Shown here one piece after another: positions 17,419 to 26,811 of a stretch of 56,697 nt of DNA. Both the position numbers and the translations under genes were made by a program. Origin of the DNA: Neobacillus kokaensis. Its GTDB lineage: Bacteria; Bacillota; Bacilli; Bacillales; Cytobacillaceae. The stretch lies in the NCBI RefSeq assembly GCF_014656545.1, contig NZ_BNDS01000029.1, positions 1,872-58,568 on the forward strand, given 5' to 3'. The notes under the pieces are model-generated. The model was not told the DNA's origin and did no database searches. It was given only the letters and a program-made list of their open reading frames with translations. Position 1 is the stretch's first letter, and every line of letters starts with the position of its first letter.

Positions 17419-18888
17419 CTACAATCCTTTTCCCTTAGCTTCATCCCAATATCCGTCAAGCTCCTCAAGAGTAAACTCTTCAAATGTTTTACCGCTTTCC
17501 TTTACCCGATTTTCAATGTAGTGAAACCTGCGGATAAACTTCTCGTTTGTTTCAAATAACGCTTCTTCGGGATGAATCTTTAAAAATCTGGCGACATTCA
17601 CAAAAGCAAACAATAAATCCCCAAATTCCATTTTTGCCCGGGTGAAGCTTTCCACTGTTCCATCAAGCTCAGCGGTAAATTCTTCGAGCTCCTCTTTCAC
17701 TTTCTCCAAAGCAGGGGTAATTTCCTTCCAATCAAAACCAACTTTTGCTGCTTTTTTCTGAAGTTCGTAGGCACGCAGTAAATTAGGAAGAGACATGGAT
17801 ATCCCTTCAAGGATAGATTCAGGTTTTTCTTCTCCCTTTTCCTGCTCTTTTATCTGCTGCCAATTTGCCACGACTTCCTCCGCATTCGCGGCTGAACTAG
17901 TTCCAAATACATGTGGATGTCTGCGAATCATTTTAGCGGACAATCCTTCAATTACATCATCAATTGAAAAATACCCATCATCTGCACCAATCTGGGCATG
18001 GAGCATGACCTGAAGCAGGACATCCCCAAGCTCTTCGATTAAATGATCAACATCGCCCTCATTAATTGCCTCAATTACTTCATATGTCTCTTCAATCAAG
18101 TATTTCTTCAACGATTCATGCGTTTGCTCCTTATCCCATGGACAGCCTTCTGGACCCCTTAAATCAGCAATAATGTCACGCAATTTCGTGAAGTTCTTCC
18201 AGAGAATCTGGTCGTCCGTTACGGGCGGGACATAAACAGATGTAAGGTTATTGATGGACACATTGCGATCTAATTCGTATAGCGCTACATTGGTTAGGAC
18301 TTCATCCTGGCTGCCTGCGGCTGTCACAATCACAACCTCATAATCATCCGGCAATTTTTCCATTAACGTTAACTTTACATTGGAGGCTGTAAATTGATCG
18401 TATACTTGGCTAATAATCATATGCTGGTCAATTTGCAGCTGATTGGAATGAAGTGAAGTTCCGTCAAGCAGCTGGAAACCTTCAATTGGGTCAATTTTTA
18501 AGGAAGCAAACAAGGCATCAATAAAGCTTTGCCCGCCGCCAATCACTATTTCCACTTCACACTTAGGACCGTTCTCCAGCAGCAGCTGCACTGTCTGCTC
18601 TGCTACAAGCGGGTGACCTGGAACGGCGTAGACAATGTCGTCTGTCTGCGCTTTCTCTAGTAAAATTTGAACAATTTCTTGATAGACTTCTTCAAACTGC
18701 TCGTGATTTTCATAAACCGGATCAAAGGAAGTGTAGACCATTCCCTCCTTTTCCAATTCCACGACAACAGGATGTTCCTTTGTCCGTAAATACAGATGTT
18801 TAGCTTGTACTAATTTACGATAAACGCCTAGCGGCAGCTGATAGATATCTCCTGCCCCAAGACCAACGATTTCAATAGTTTTTACCAT
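17419..18888 (-). CDS. mazG: Nucleoside triphosphate pyrophosphohydrolase with methylase-like domain (YabN/MazG)
   Basis: Two-domain fusion. Residues 1 to about 220 form a tetrapyrrole-methylase-like domain (EIVGLGAGD, AVPGHPLVAE, VIGGGQSFIDAL). Residues about 230-489 form the MazG NTP pyrophosphatase with GCPWDKEQTHESL, EEXXE-type EELGDVLLQVMLHAQ and a second weaker repeat. MazG domains hydrolyse non-standard NTPs; the role of the methylase-like half is not established as far as I know. It overlaps yabM by 7 nt. Confidence 0.92.
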   Translation of the reverse strand: MVKTIEIVGLGAGDIYQLPLGVYRKLVQAKHLYLRTKEHPVVVELEKEGMVYTSFDPVYENHEQFEEVYQEIVQILLEKAQTDDIVYAVPGHPLVAEQTVQLLLENGPKCEVEIVIGGGQSFIDALFASLKIDPIEGFQLLDGTSLHSNQLQIDQHMIISQVYDQFTASNVKLTLMEKLPDDYEVVIVTAAGSQDEVLTNVALYELDRNVSINNLTSVYVPPVTDDQILWKNFTKLRDIIADLRGPEGCPWDKEQTHESLKKYLIEETYEVIEAINEGDVDHLIEELGDVLLQVMLHAQIGADDGYFSIDDVIEGLSAKMIRRHPHVFGTSSAANAEEVVANWQQIKEQEKGEEKPESILEGISMSLPNLLRAYELQKKAAKVGFDWKEITPALEKVKEELEEFTAELDGTVESFTRAKMEFGDLLFAFVNVARFLKIHPEEALFETNEKFIRRFHYIENRVKESGKTFEEFTLEELDGYWDEAKGKGL

Positions 18889-20501
18889 TGTTTTCTCTTT
18901 TCCTTTCTTGACATCAGGTGGATTAGCTTACTGCCAAACGGAAATAAGACAAGCTCATTCGCCGTGAATACCTTTCCCCTAATGATAATCAACAAATAAA
19001 TGATGCCGCCGCAAAAAACCGCGCTTAATGCTTGGATAGCAGCGCCAGTACGTCCTATTTCTATTCCTCCAGTAACGTAAGCAACCCCTTTTAACAAGAC
19101 TACCATCACCGTCGCTGCCGCTGTCACCTTCGTTAAAAGACGAAGCGGTAAAAGCGGTGCCTCCATCATTTTTTGCAGCTTTAGTAAAAGAACCATCCCC
19201 AGCATTGCCAGCACTATAAGTGAAGAAAGCGCCGCACCCATTGTCCCCATAAACGGGACAAAAACCATATTCAACATATATTTGACAGGAAACACACAGA
19301 CAACTGTGATTGCCGGAAAGACGAAACTTCCCAATCCCTGCATAACAGCTATCACTGTTAAAATAATCGATGTAAACAAAATCACAAAACCAAGTGCGCC
19401 CAAAATATCTGAGCCTAAATCGTTTTCGAACAACATAATGTTAGCAGGCCTGATGATGGCCCATAAGCCAAAAGAAGCGCCAGTACCGACGACGATGCTT
19501 ACCTTTATCGCCAGCTTTATTTTCTCATGCAAGCCTATTGCATTTGCAGTTAATCTTTCCCTTGTAATCAGAGGGACAATCGCGAGTGACATCGATGTAG
19601 CCGCCACAGTCCCTAATTGAATTAACGGCTGGCCCCGGTCAAATATGCCCTTTAAACTTTTTGCAGCGTTTTCTTCTGTCCCGCTTGCAGTCAATAAGGA
19701 ATACAGATTTAAAGAATCGGCTAATTGAATAAAGATTAGCAGCATGCCGCTAAGACAGACCATTAGTCCCTGAAGGATAAGGGCTTTTAAAATCGGCTTG
19801 GCTTCAATAAGGCAGCTGAAAAGCCCTTTTTCTTTAGGGATGACTCCTTTCCATTCTTTACGAATCCATAAAAACATAAACAAGATGATCCCGGAAATAA
19901 TACTTCCCGTTATAGAGCCAAACATAGCCCCGCCACCGACAAGATACAAGGAGAAGCCCTTTTCAACAAACAGAAAGGATAAACTGAGAATCGTTACAAT
20001 TCGAACTGTCTGCTCCCCTACCTGTGATAAAGCGGTCGGCACCATATTGCCAATCCCCTGAAAATAGCCTCTCAGCACAGATACGATGGGAAAGGTTAAA
20101 AAGACGATAGAAACTACCTTTATTAGAATCGTCAGTTTACTGTCATTCATCCATAAGGCAATCTTGTCTGATCCAACATATAAAATGAGAAAACAAATAA
20201 TGCCAAACAACTGCAAAAAAATAAAGGAAATAAACAAAAGGAAGCGTGATGTTTCTCCATTTCCCCTTTTCAGCTCTTCTGTATAAAGCTTTGAAATCAC
20301 TACTGGAAAACCGGTAGTTGAAAGCACAACTGCAATTCCGTAAAACGGATACACTTGTTGGTATATGTAAAAACCGATATCACCGACAATATTTTGAAAG
20401 GGAATGCGATAAATGGCGCTCAAAATTTTTGTAATTAAAGCCGCCAGGGTTAAAATAACGGCCCCTTTAAATACTGCCTGTGATGACTGAACGGGCTTCA
20501 T
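18882..20501 (-). CDS. yabM: MOP-family polysaccharide/lipid flippase YabM (SpoVB/MurJ-like)
   Basis: Integral membrane transporter with about 14 segments, of the MVF/MurJ-SpoVB group. FKGAVILTLAALITKILSAIYRIP and GDIGFYIYQQVYPFYG are the N-terminal family signatures. Position before mazG identifies it as YabM rather than SpoVB itself, which lies elsewhere in B. subtilis. The frame is open to 20516; the ATG at 20501 has AGGTG 5 nt upstream while the first ATG has no ribosome site, so 20501 is preferred. In B. subtilis spoVT lies directly upstream; here the accessory block intervenes. Confidence 0.88.
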   Translation of the reverse strand: MKPVQSSQAVFKGAVILTLAALITKILSAIYRIPFQNIVGDIGFYIYQQVYPFYGIAVVLSTTGFPVVISKLYTEELKRGNGETSRFLLFISFIFLQLFGIICFLILYVGSDKIALWMNDSKLTILIKVVSIVFLTFPIVSVLRGYFQGIGNMVPTALSQVGEQTVRIVTILSLSFLFVEKGFSLYLVGGGAMFGSITGSIISGIILFMFLWIRKEWKGVIPKEKGLFSCLIEAKPILKALILQGLMVCLSGMLLIFIQLADSLNLYSLLTASGTEENAAKSLKGIFDRGQPLIQLGTVAATSMSLAIVPLITRERLTANAIGLHEKIKLAIKVSIVVGTGASFGLWAIIRPANIMLFENDLGSDILGALGFVILFTSIILTVIAVMQGLGSFVFPAITVVCVFPVKYMLNMVFVPFMGTMGAALSSLIVLAMLGMVLLLKLQKMMEAPLLPLRLLTKVTAAATVMVVLLKGVAYVTGGIEIGRTGAAIQALSAVFCGGIIYLLIIIRGKVFTANELVLFPFGSKLIHLMSRKEKRKQW

Positions 20502-20688
20502 TGATTCACCTGCCATTTTTAAACTTCAAAGTAGTATTATAGCACAGTTAAAGGGATCTTTTGTCCAATAAAAAAGGTAGCTGCAGCTCCTCAGATTGTC
20601 GAGAAAGGGTATTTTTCTCGGCAATTTTTTGTTTTGTCAGACCTAAAATACGGATTTTATAATAAGATTGCCCATGCTAACGGGACCT

Positions 20689-20747
20689 GTTGATTTCCGC
20701 TCTGTGCACTCGCTTTCCGCGGGGAGGTCCTGGAGCGGAAATCAACT
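20689..20747. mobile_element. 59-bp miniature inverted-repeat insertion with 5-bp target duplication
   Basis: Perfect 14-bp terminal inverted repeats (GTTGATTTCCGCTC at 20689-20702; complement at 20733-20746) enclose a GC-rich core (CACTCGCTTTCCGCGGGGAGG). GACCT flanks both sides (20684-20688 and 20748-20752). The homologous repeat arm at 28514-28518 has a single GACCT with no insertion, so it shows the empty site. The core resembles intergenic repeats common in Bacillus genomes. Confidence 0.8.
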
Positions 20748-20824
20748 GACCTATTGAAAAGCATATATATTAATATTATTATAGCAAATTAACGCGGTGA
20801 ATTGTTAAAGAATTAATATAAATT

Positions 20825-20853
20825 AAAAGGCCATCGAAAGTTTTTCGACAGCC
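20825..20853 (-). terminator. Terminator after the accessory operon
   Basis: Stem GGCTGTCGAAA/TTTCGATGGCC (20829-20839 with 20843-20853) with two imperfect pairs, followed on the minus strand by TTTTAATTT. It overlaps the inner part of the left repeat arm. Confidence 0.65.
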
Positions 20854-20922
20854 CGAGGCAGCTGCTGCTGCCTATTATTATTGGTTATAACTTCTAGAAA
20901 TTATGGAGTGACATAAGATTTT

Positions 20923-22572
20923 TCAACTAGACAATAAACTATCAGACACATTCGTTACCAGCAATGAATTTCGAAATTCACTTGGGGTCATTCCTGTATT
21001 GGATTTAAAGACCCTGCTAAAATAGCGTGATGTGCTGTATCCTACCTCAGAAGCGACTTGATAAATTGTACAATTTAAATCCATTAATAATAGCTTTGCT
21101 TTATCAATACGTAAATTGGTAAGGTATTCAATAAAGGAAGAGCCTGTTGTCTTTTTAAATATATTGCTAAAGTAATTCGGACTTAAATGCACTTCATTAG
21201 CCACACTTTCCAATGTTATCTCTTCTCGAAAATGATTATTAATGTAAGTGAGAGCTTGCTGCACAGACTTTAGCATTTTTTCATTATGGTTATTGAGAAC
21301 CTGCTCCAAGAAAAGATGAACAACCTCTTGGAACCAGTCACAAATTTGTTCTACATTTTCAAGATTAAGTAATTCCTTTGCATATTGGAATTGAATGGTA
21401 AAGACTTCTCTGTATTGTGCCCCGCCATTTATGGCAGCACGCGATAAGGATGAAAGTAAATCAAGTGTTTGCAGCTTAAATAGACGTGGACTAATATTTT
21501 TCTGAGCAGAAAAGATTCCCGTGACCGTAAATAAACTATTCTTAACCCCGTCACAGTCCCCAACAGCCAATTGATTGGCAATAACGGCCATTTCGTTTAT
21601 TTCAAGGAGGTCAATTTTATTTGAGCTCGGTTCTACATCAACAATATGAATGACCGAATGATTCCCTGTGAAAAACTTTTTAGCTAATGCCCGTAATGCC
21701 TCTTCATAAGAAAGATGGAAATTTCGGGCATCCTCATAATAGTTCCCAATCCCTATTGTAATAGATAGACCTGTTTTTTCTTTTATAAAGCGTTGTAACC
21801 CCTTCGCATGAGAAATGGCTGCAGCTTTATAATTCTCCATATTGCTCTGCAGCTGCAAAGCCAATAGCAGGACCACTTTTTCCGGTCCGTTATTGATGGT
21901 CATCATTTCCTCAGCTTGATTTAGCTCGAAATACTGTTGGATGGATTCAATAAGCTGATCTCGAATCGACTGTCCCCAAAGCTTACTTTTATTTTTCATT
22001 TGCCTATGGTAATCATCAATACAGGCAATCATACATGTATTGGGTATAACTGATAATCCCGCATAATGACTACGATCCCATATTTGCTTAGAATGCTTTA
22101 CATTTCCAAAAACTAAATCATAAGCTAAACTCATTTTCACATCATTTTTAAGCTGATCATTACTTCCAAAGCTTTTTATTAAATCTCGATCTTGATGATT
22201 GGCTTTTATTTTTAGAAGTTCGAGAAACGTTCTGTACAGTTCCTTTTCACCAACCATCTTTTCGATACAATCAAATACCCCGCCTTTAAAAAATCGCCTT
22301 ACCTCTTCTATACGAAAATGTCGTTTTACCATGATTGCATATTGCAATTGATTCTCTTTTATTTTTTCCAATAGTGTCGTTTGATCTTCTTCTGTTTCAT
22401 GATCCACATCAAAGACAATGATCGAATCTTTACAATCCAGTTTGAATAACAGTTCAGGATTAGCAGGACTTACCTTTTCAATCAAAAATGGAGATCTCAG
22501 CAAATCATTTACATTCTTCGTCTGTTCTAGAAAAACCTGATCTTCAGAAACAAAAAGAATTTTTTTCCTCAT
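20923..22572 (-). CDS. AraC/YesN-type transcriptional regulator with degenerate receiver
   Basis: A 549-residue protein in three parts. Residues 1 to about 120 look like a response-regulator receiver (IIVFDVD with D55) but lack the usual paired N-terminal acidic residues and the conserved lysine-proline, so it may not be phosphorylated. The middle (about 165-290) has ISITIGIGNYYEDARNFHLS, typical of the degenerate GGDEF-like domain of CdaR-type regulators. The C-terminus (about 440-540) is an AraC double helix-turn-helix (ESVANEVHLSPNYFSNIFKK; YQVASEVGYSTSRYFSRVFK). No histidine kinase is nearby. It is the last gene of the block, 41 nt after the hydratase, and probably senses the substrate and controls the operon. 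Confidence 0.85.
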   Translation of the reverse strand: MRKKILFVSEDQVFLEQTKNVNDLLRSPFLIEKVSPANPELLFKLDCKDSIIVFDVDHETEEDQTTLLEKIKENQLQYAIMVKRHFRIEEVRRFFKGGVFDCIEKMVGEKELYRTFLELLKIKANHQDRDLIKSFGSNDQLKNDVKMSLAYDLVFGNVKHSKQIWDRSHYAGLSVIPNTCMIACIDDYHRQMKNKSKLWGQSIRDQLIESIQQYFELNQAEEMMTINNGPEKVVLLLALQLQSNMENYKAAAISHAKGLQRFIKEKTGLSITIGIGNYYEDARNFHLSYEEALRALAKKFFTGNHSVIHIVDVEPSSNKIDLLEINEMAVIANQLAVGDCDGVKNSLFTVTGIFSAQKNISPRLFKLQTLDLLSSLSRAAINGGAQYREVFTIQFQYAKELLNLENVEQICDWFQEVVHLFLEQVLNNHNEKMLKSVQQALTYINNHFREEITLESVANEVHLSPNYFSNIFKKTTGSSFIEYLTNLRIDKAKLLLMDLNCTIYQVASEVGYSTSRYFSRVFKSNTGMTPSEFRNSLLVTNVSDSLLSS

Positions 22573-22613
22573 TTTCTCACACCTCTTCTATGATGCTGAA
22601 AAAGTTTAGGCTG

Positions 22614-24260
22614 CTATAAAGGCTTTTTTAGGCCGAGCTCGCGTATCATATTGTTTGCTTTTATATAACCTGCATCTGCATGTCGAATTATGTTTAATCC
22701 TGGATCAATCGTCAATAAATTTTTTAACTTTTTTAATGCATCCAGACTTCCATCTGCTACTGCCGTCATCCCCGTGTGAATGGAATTGCCTATCCCTACA
22801 CCACCGCCATGCTGAATGCTGACCATTGTCGCTCCAGCACTTGCATTCAAAAGTCCGGTTAGAATGGGCCAGTCCGCAATGATATCACTTCCATCCGGCA
22901 TACCTTCTGTTTCCCGAAACGGCGCAGCCATCGTACTGCCTTCCGAATGGTCTCTTGTGATGGCAACCGGGGCAGATAGCTCGCCGGAGGCAACCATATT
23001 ATTAATCAATTCTCCAATTTGACTGCGTTCATGGTAATTTAGCCAACAAGTACGGGCAGGCAAACCATAAAAATATATTTTTTCCTGAACAAACTTAATC
23101 CAGCGGCAGATCCTTTCATCACTTCCGAAATTCGCCAAAATCGCTTCGTCTAATTTATATATATCACCCGGATTTCCTGAAAGAGCGATCCAGCGGCAAG
23201 GTCCTCTTCCCTCACAATAGAGCGGCCGCAAATACTCAGAAATAAATCCTGGGAATGAGAATGCCTTTTCAAAACCAGCTTTAAAAGCCTGACCGCGAAT
23301 ATTATTTCCATAATCAAAAACGATAGCTCCTCTATTTTGCAGCTCGCACATGGATTTAACATGGGCTATAAGAGTTTCCTCCGCCATTTTTATATATTTC
23401 TCAGGCTTTTTATTTCTTAAAAATGCAGCTTGATCTAATGTTAATCCGCTTGGTATATAACCATTTAGCATATCATGAACCGCCGTTTGATCTGTTACAA
23501 TATGTGGGGTGATCCCCTTTTTTACCATTTCACAATAAACATCTGCTGCATTTCCGCAAAGTGCGATGGCAAGTGGTCTTTCTAGTTCCATTGCCTCTTC
23601 AGCAAGGACAAGCGCTTCTTCAAGCGTATGAACCTTCACATCACAATAGTTATTAACTAATCGTTTATCGATCTTAGACTCATCCACCTCTACAACAATA
23701 CACACGCCGCCATTCATCGTAACGGATAAGGGCTGTGCAGAGCCCATGCCGCCGAGACCCGAGGTTAAGACAAGCTTTCCTTTTAATGTAGATTGGAAGT
23801 ATCGATTGGCTATTTCATTCATGGTTTCAAATGTCGCCTGGAGAACACCTTGGACTCCGATATATGCCCATGACGCTGCAGTAGCTTGCCCATACATCGT
23901 CAATCCTTTTTTTTCGAGTATAGAAAAGTCTTCATCATTAGCCCATTTTGGTACGACCATAGCTGTGGAAGAGAGAACTCGCGGAGAAAAAGGAAAAGTC
24001 CGGAAAGTCGCAACTGGCTTTCCGGATTGGATTAATAGAGTATGGTCGTTATCAAGGTTTTTTAGTTCACGGATAATCGCTTCCATCGCTTTCTTGTTTC
24101 TGGCAGCTTTGCCTCTTCCACCGTAAACGATTAACTCTTCACTATTTTCAGCTACCCTTGGATCAAGGCTATTAAGGAATAATCGCAATAAGCATTCGGT
24201 CTCCCAATTCTTGCAGGATAACTCTTTTCCGATTGGTGATTGAATCGTTGACTGCAGCAT
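22614..24260 (-). CDS. Urocanase-family hydratase, divergent active site
   Basis: Clear member of the urocanase family (NAD-dependent hydratases): VYGGRGKAARN (46-55), LLIQSGKPVA, the Rossmann loop SGLGGMGSAQP (167-177), FDYGNNIR, CEGRGPCRW, GLPARTCW with the conserved cysteine C405, and HGGGVGIG. Several normally invariant residues differ from HutU as I recall it. Phenylalanine 89 replaces the histidine of the KTH motif, and RDHSEGSTMAAP (436-447) replaces RDHLDxGSVASP. So the substrate may be not urocanate but an analogue such as thiourocanate or a methylated form. No other histidine-degradation gene is near. The ATG at 24260 follows AGGGAGTGA and gives 548 residues; the frame is open further upstream without a site. 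Confidence 0.85.
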   Translation of the reverse strand: MLQSTIQSPIGKELSCKNWETECLLRLFLNSLDPRVAENSEELIVYGGRGKAARNKKAMEAIIRELKNLDNDHTLLIQSGKPVATFRTFPFSPRVLSSTAMVVPKWANDEDFSILEKKGLTMYGQATAASWAYIGVQGVLQATFETMNEIANRYFQSTLKGKLVLTSGLGGMGSAQPLSVTMNGGVCIVVEVDESKIDKRLVNNYCDVKVHTLEEALVLAEEAMELERPLAIALCGNAADVYCEMVKKGITPHIVTDQTAVHDMLNGYIPSGLTLDQAAFLRNKKPEKYIKMAEETLIAHVKSMCELQNRGAIVFDYGNNIRGQAFKAGFEKAFSFPGFISEYLRPLYCEGRGPCRWIALSGNPGDIYKLDEAILANFGSDERICRWIKFVQEKIYFYGLPARTCWLNYHERSQIGELINNMVASGELSAPVAITRDHSEGSTMAAPFRETEGMPDGSDIIADWPILTGLLNASAGATMVSIQHGGGVGIGNSIHTGMTAVADGSLDALKKLKNLLTIDPGLNIIRHADAGYIKANNMIRELGLKKPL

Positions 24261-24357
24261 AAACTCACTCCCTATTACCTTGAATCCCATATTGGAATTC
24301 TTATATCTTTTATTCTCTATATTTTTCATTTTCCCTGCAAATCGTTTTTGCGTTTAT

Positions 24358-25497
24358 TTACTTCAATAAATGACTGGAAATAACCATTTTCTGTACTTGG
24401 GATGTTCCTTCAAAGATTTCCAAAATACGCTGATCACGATAAAGCCTTTCAACCGTATATTCCTTCATATATCCGTAACCGCCATGGATTTGGACGGCTT
24501 TATGAACGATCCGGTTGGAAGCCTCCGCCGTAAACAATTTAGCAATTGATGCTTCTTTCGATATTCGGTATCCCTCTTTATCCTTCAAACTAGCAGTATA
24601 GTATGTGTATAAGCGGCCAATCTCAAGTTCCGCAGCCATTTCAGCTAACATCCACTGTAAACCTTGGTACTGTGCAATGGGCTTGTTGAAAGCAATACGT
24701 TCCTTAGAGTAAGCAACAGCTTCATCTAGCGCCGCTTGAGAAAGACCAACCGCCATCGACGCGATCCCAATACGGCCTCTATCTACTACTTGCATCGCAA
24801 TTTTAAAGCCGTCCCCTTCTTTACCGACAAGGTTTTCTCTTGGAACACGAACATTTTCAAAAATGACCTCATCTGTTTTAGCGCCGCGAATCCCCATTTT
24901 GTTATCACCAGCACCATATGACAGTCCTGGAGTACCTTTTTCAACGATAAAAGCACTGATGCCTTTCGAGCCTTTTTCAATATCTGTCTTTGCATATACT
25001 ACTAAAGTATCAGCATAGGCACCGTTCGTAATAAATATCTTTGAACCGTTGATCACATACTCGTCACCTTCGAGTTTTGCATTTGTTTTCATGGATGCAA
25101 CATCGGTTCCGCCATTTGGCTCAGTTAAACAAAAAGCAAACAATTTCTCCCCTGAACACCCTGGAACTAAATATTTCTCTCTTTGCTCTTTATTAGCCGC
25201 AAGATATAAACCGTCAATTCCTAAATAATGGGCAGTAAGAATGGAACCTGTTGCTGCACAAGCATATGTAATTTCTTCTACAGCAATTGCCTCGGAGATG
25301 GAATCTGCACCTACACCGCCATCTTCTTCCGGATACGCGATTCCCATTAAACCAAGTTCAGCTAATTTTTTGATATGCTCAATTGGAAAACGATTTTCTT
25401 CATCTAATTCTGCCGCTTTAGGCATTAATACTTCCCGGCTAAAATCCCGGACCATGCTGCGGATACTTTTCTGTTCGTCTGTTAACTCAAAATTCAT
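24358..25497 (-). CDS. Acyl-CoA dehydrogenase
   Basis: FAD enzyme that puts an alpha-beta double bond into an acyl-CoA, passing electrons to electron-transfer flavoprotein (not encoded here). 379 residues with the usual three domains: helical N-terminus, CLTEPNGGTDVASM and KIFITNGAYADTLVVYAK flavin-binding strands, and C-terminal VQIHGGYGYMKEYTVERLYRD. The catalytic base is E363 in IFEGTSQVQ, the short-chain position. It sits 35 nt after the CoA-transferase gene and before the hydratase, so its substrate is probably the acyl-CoA that transferase makes. GGGGGAA precedes the ATG. Confidence 0.92.
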   Translation of the reverse strand: MNFELTDEQKSIRSMVRDFSREVLMPKAAELDEENRFPIEHIKKLAELGLMGIAYPEEDGGVGADSISEAIAVEEITYACAATGSILTAHYLGIDGLYLAANKEQREKYLVPGCSGEKLFAFCLTEPNGGTDVASMKTNAKLEGDEYVINGSKIFITNGAYADTLVVYAKTDIEKGSKGISAFIVEKGTPGLSYGAGDNKMGIRGAKTDEVIFENVRVPRENLVGKEGDGFKIAMQVVDRGRIGIASMAVGLSQAALDEAVAYSKERIAFNKPIAQYQGLQWMLAEMAAELEIGRLYTYYTASLKDKEGYRISKEASIAKLFTAEASNRIVHKAVQIHGGYGYMKEYTVERLYRDQRILEIFEGTSQVQKMVISSHLLK

Positions 25498-25532
25498 GGA
25501 AAATTCCCCCTTTTTTTGCTTCTGCGTTGAAT

Positions 25533-26690
25533 TTAAATCTCGGCTTTCACTTCTTTGAATCTTCCGAGTATTTCTTCCGTATGCTCCCCCAATAATGGAC
25601 TTGGAGATTGGATAACTGCTGGAGTCTTAGACAATTTCACCGGGTTTCCCGGGATTTTAAATTTCCCGGCTGTCGGATGTTCTAGTTCAATTAACATTTC
25701 TCGAACTTTTGTATGTTCATCCTCACATATTTCATCTATATCTAAAATCGGCGAGCTAGGAACACCGCCCTTGTTAATCAGCTCAACTGCCTCCGCTACC
25801 GTATAGGCTTGAAGCCATTCTTCAATAATCACTTTCAGCTCTTCCACATTTTCCGTCCGTAACGGATCCGTATTAAATCTTTCGTCTTTTTCGAGCTCTG
25901 GCTGATTCATAATGGCACACAATTTAGAAAAGAGAGGATCATTCGCAACCGCAATGACGATGTAGCCATCCTTAGCCCTATAAATATCAAACGGAGAACT
26001 AATCGGGTGTCTGCTGCCAATTCTTTCAGGAACAATTCTATCAACTGTATACCTCATCACATTGCTTTCTAATAATGAGAAGATAGAATCGACCATCGCT
26101 ACATCTACAAATTGCCCTTCACCTGTCCGTTCACGATGAAATAAGGCAACCATAATTCCATATGCCGTATACAGCGCGGCACTCATATCCCCGAGGGACG
26201 CACCAGCCCGGGTTGGCGGCTGATCCGGATGCCCGGTTATGCTAGCTAATCCTCCCATTGCTTGAGCAACCAAATCGTATGCCGGCCTTTGACTATACGG
26301 GCCATATTGGCCAAAACCAGAAATGGAGGCGTATACAATCCCAGAATTTATTTCCTTTAACGTTTCATAATCTAACCCTAGTTTTTCCATAACACCTGGG
26401 CGGAAATTTTCAACGATTACATCCGATTCCTTGACCAATTCTTTTAGCAGGGAAATTGATTCCGGGTTTTTTAGATCCAGCTGAATTGACTTTTTTCCTC
26501 TATTTAAGAACATAAAGTAACCGCTCTCATTATTTTGAAATGGTCCAAAACCCCTTGTATCATCTCCAGTGCCCGGCTTTTCAATTTTAATCACTTCTGC
26601 CCCCATATCTGCTAAAAGCATCGTGCAATACGGGCCTGCTAATACTCTCGTGAAATCAAGGACTTTTATTTTCTTAAGTGGCTGCAACAT
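25533..26690 (-). CDS. Class III (CaiB/BaiF-type) CoA-transferase
   Basis: Moves CoA between carboxylic acids through an aspartyl-anhydride intermediate. Family signatures: VLDFTRVLAGPYCTMLLADMG, GAEVIKIEKP, FLNRGKKSIQLDLK, VENFRPGVMEKLGLDY, and the catalytic aspartate in ASLGDMSAALYTAYG (D168 from the chosen start). AAGGGG is only 1-2 nt before the first ATG (26696) but 7 nt before the second (26690), which I prefer. Pairing with a dehydrogenase recalls the carnitine CaiA-CaiB pair. No acyl-CoA ligase is present. Confidence 0.92.
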   Translation of the reverse strand: MLQPLKKIKVLDFTRVLAGPYCTMLLADMGAEVIKIEKPGTGDDTRGFGPFQNNESGYFMFLNRGKKSIQLDLKNPESISLLKELVKESDVIVENFRPGVMEKLGLDYETLKEINSGIVYASISGFGQYGPYSQRPAYDLVAQAMGGLASITGHPDQPPTRAGASLGDMSAALYTAYGIMVALFHRERTGEGQFVDVAMVDSIFSLLESNVMRYTVDRIVPERIGSRHPISSPFDIYRAKDGYIVIAVANDPLFSKLCAIMNQPELEKDERFNTDPLRTENVEELKVIIEEWLQAYTVAEAVELINKGGVPSSPILDIDEICEDEHTKVREMLIELEHPTAGKFKIPGNPVKLSKTPAVIQSPSPLLGEHTEEILGRFKEVKAEI

Positions 26691-26811
26691 CTTCATTCCC
26701 CTTTCTGTTCGAATATTGTACTTTAATTGTCATATGGCTGAATCTGTTCATCAAGGGAGATATTCTACTCTTTGGTGCACTTTTTAAAGAAATATCCGAA
26801 AATTATGGACC

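Larger units (their letters stand above)
20594..20873 (+). repeat. Left inverted copy of the spoVT-terminator region
   Basis: Plus-strand block starting GATTGTCGAGAAAGGGTAT, forming a hairpin (20596-20606 with 20614-20624) and T-run. It aligns through AAAATA.GGAT..., GGACCT, ATTGAAAA and GTTTTTCGAC..CC.GAGGCAGCTG with the minus strand of 28605-28460. Compared with that copy it carries a 59-bp insertion plus duplicated GACCT, and about 67 extra AT-rich bases. It lies at the left end of the accessory operon. The whole 20517-20922 gap is this repeat, the operon terminator and the yabM upstream region. Confidence 0.75.

Noticed and set aside
18882..20501. Calling this gene spoVB
   Set aside because: It resembles SpoVB, but the position before mazG is that of yabM; SpoVB proper is elsewhere in B. 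subtilis.
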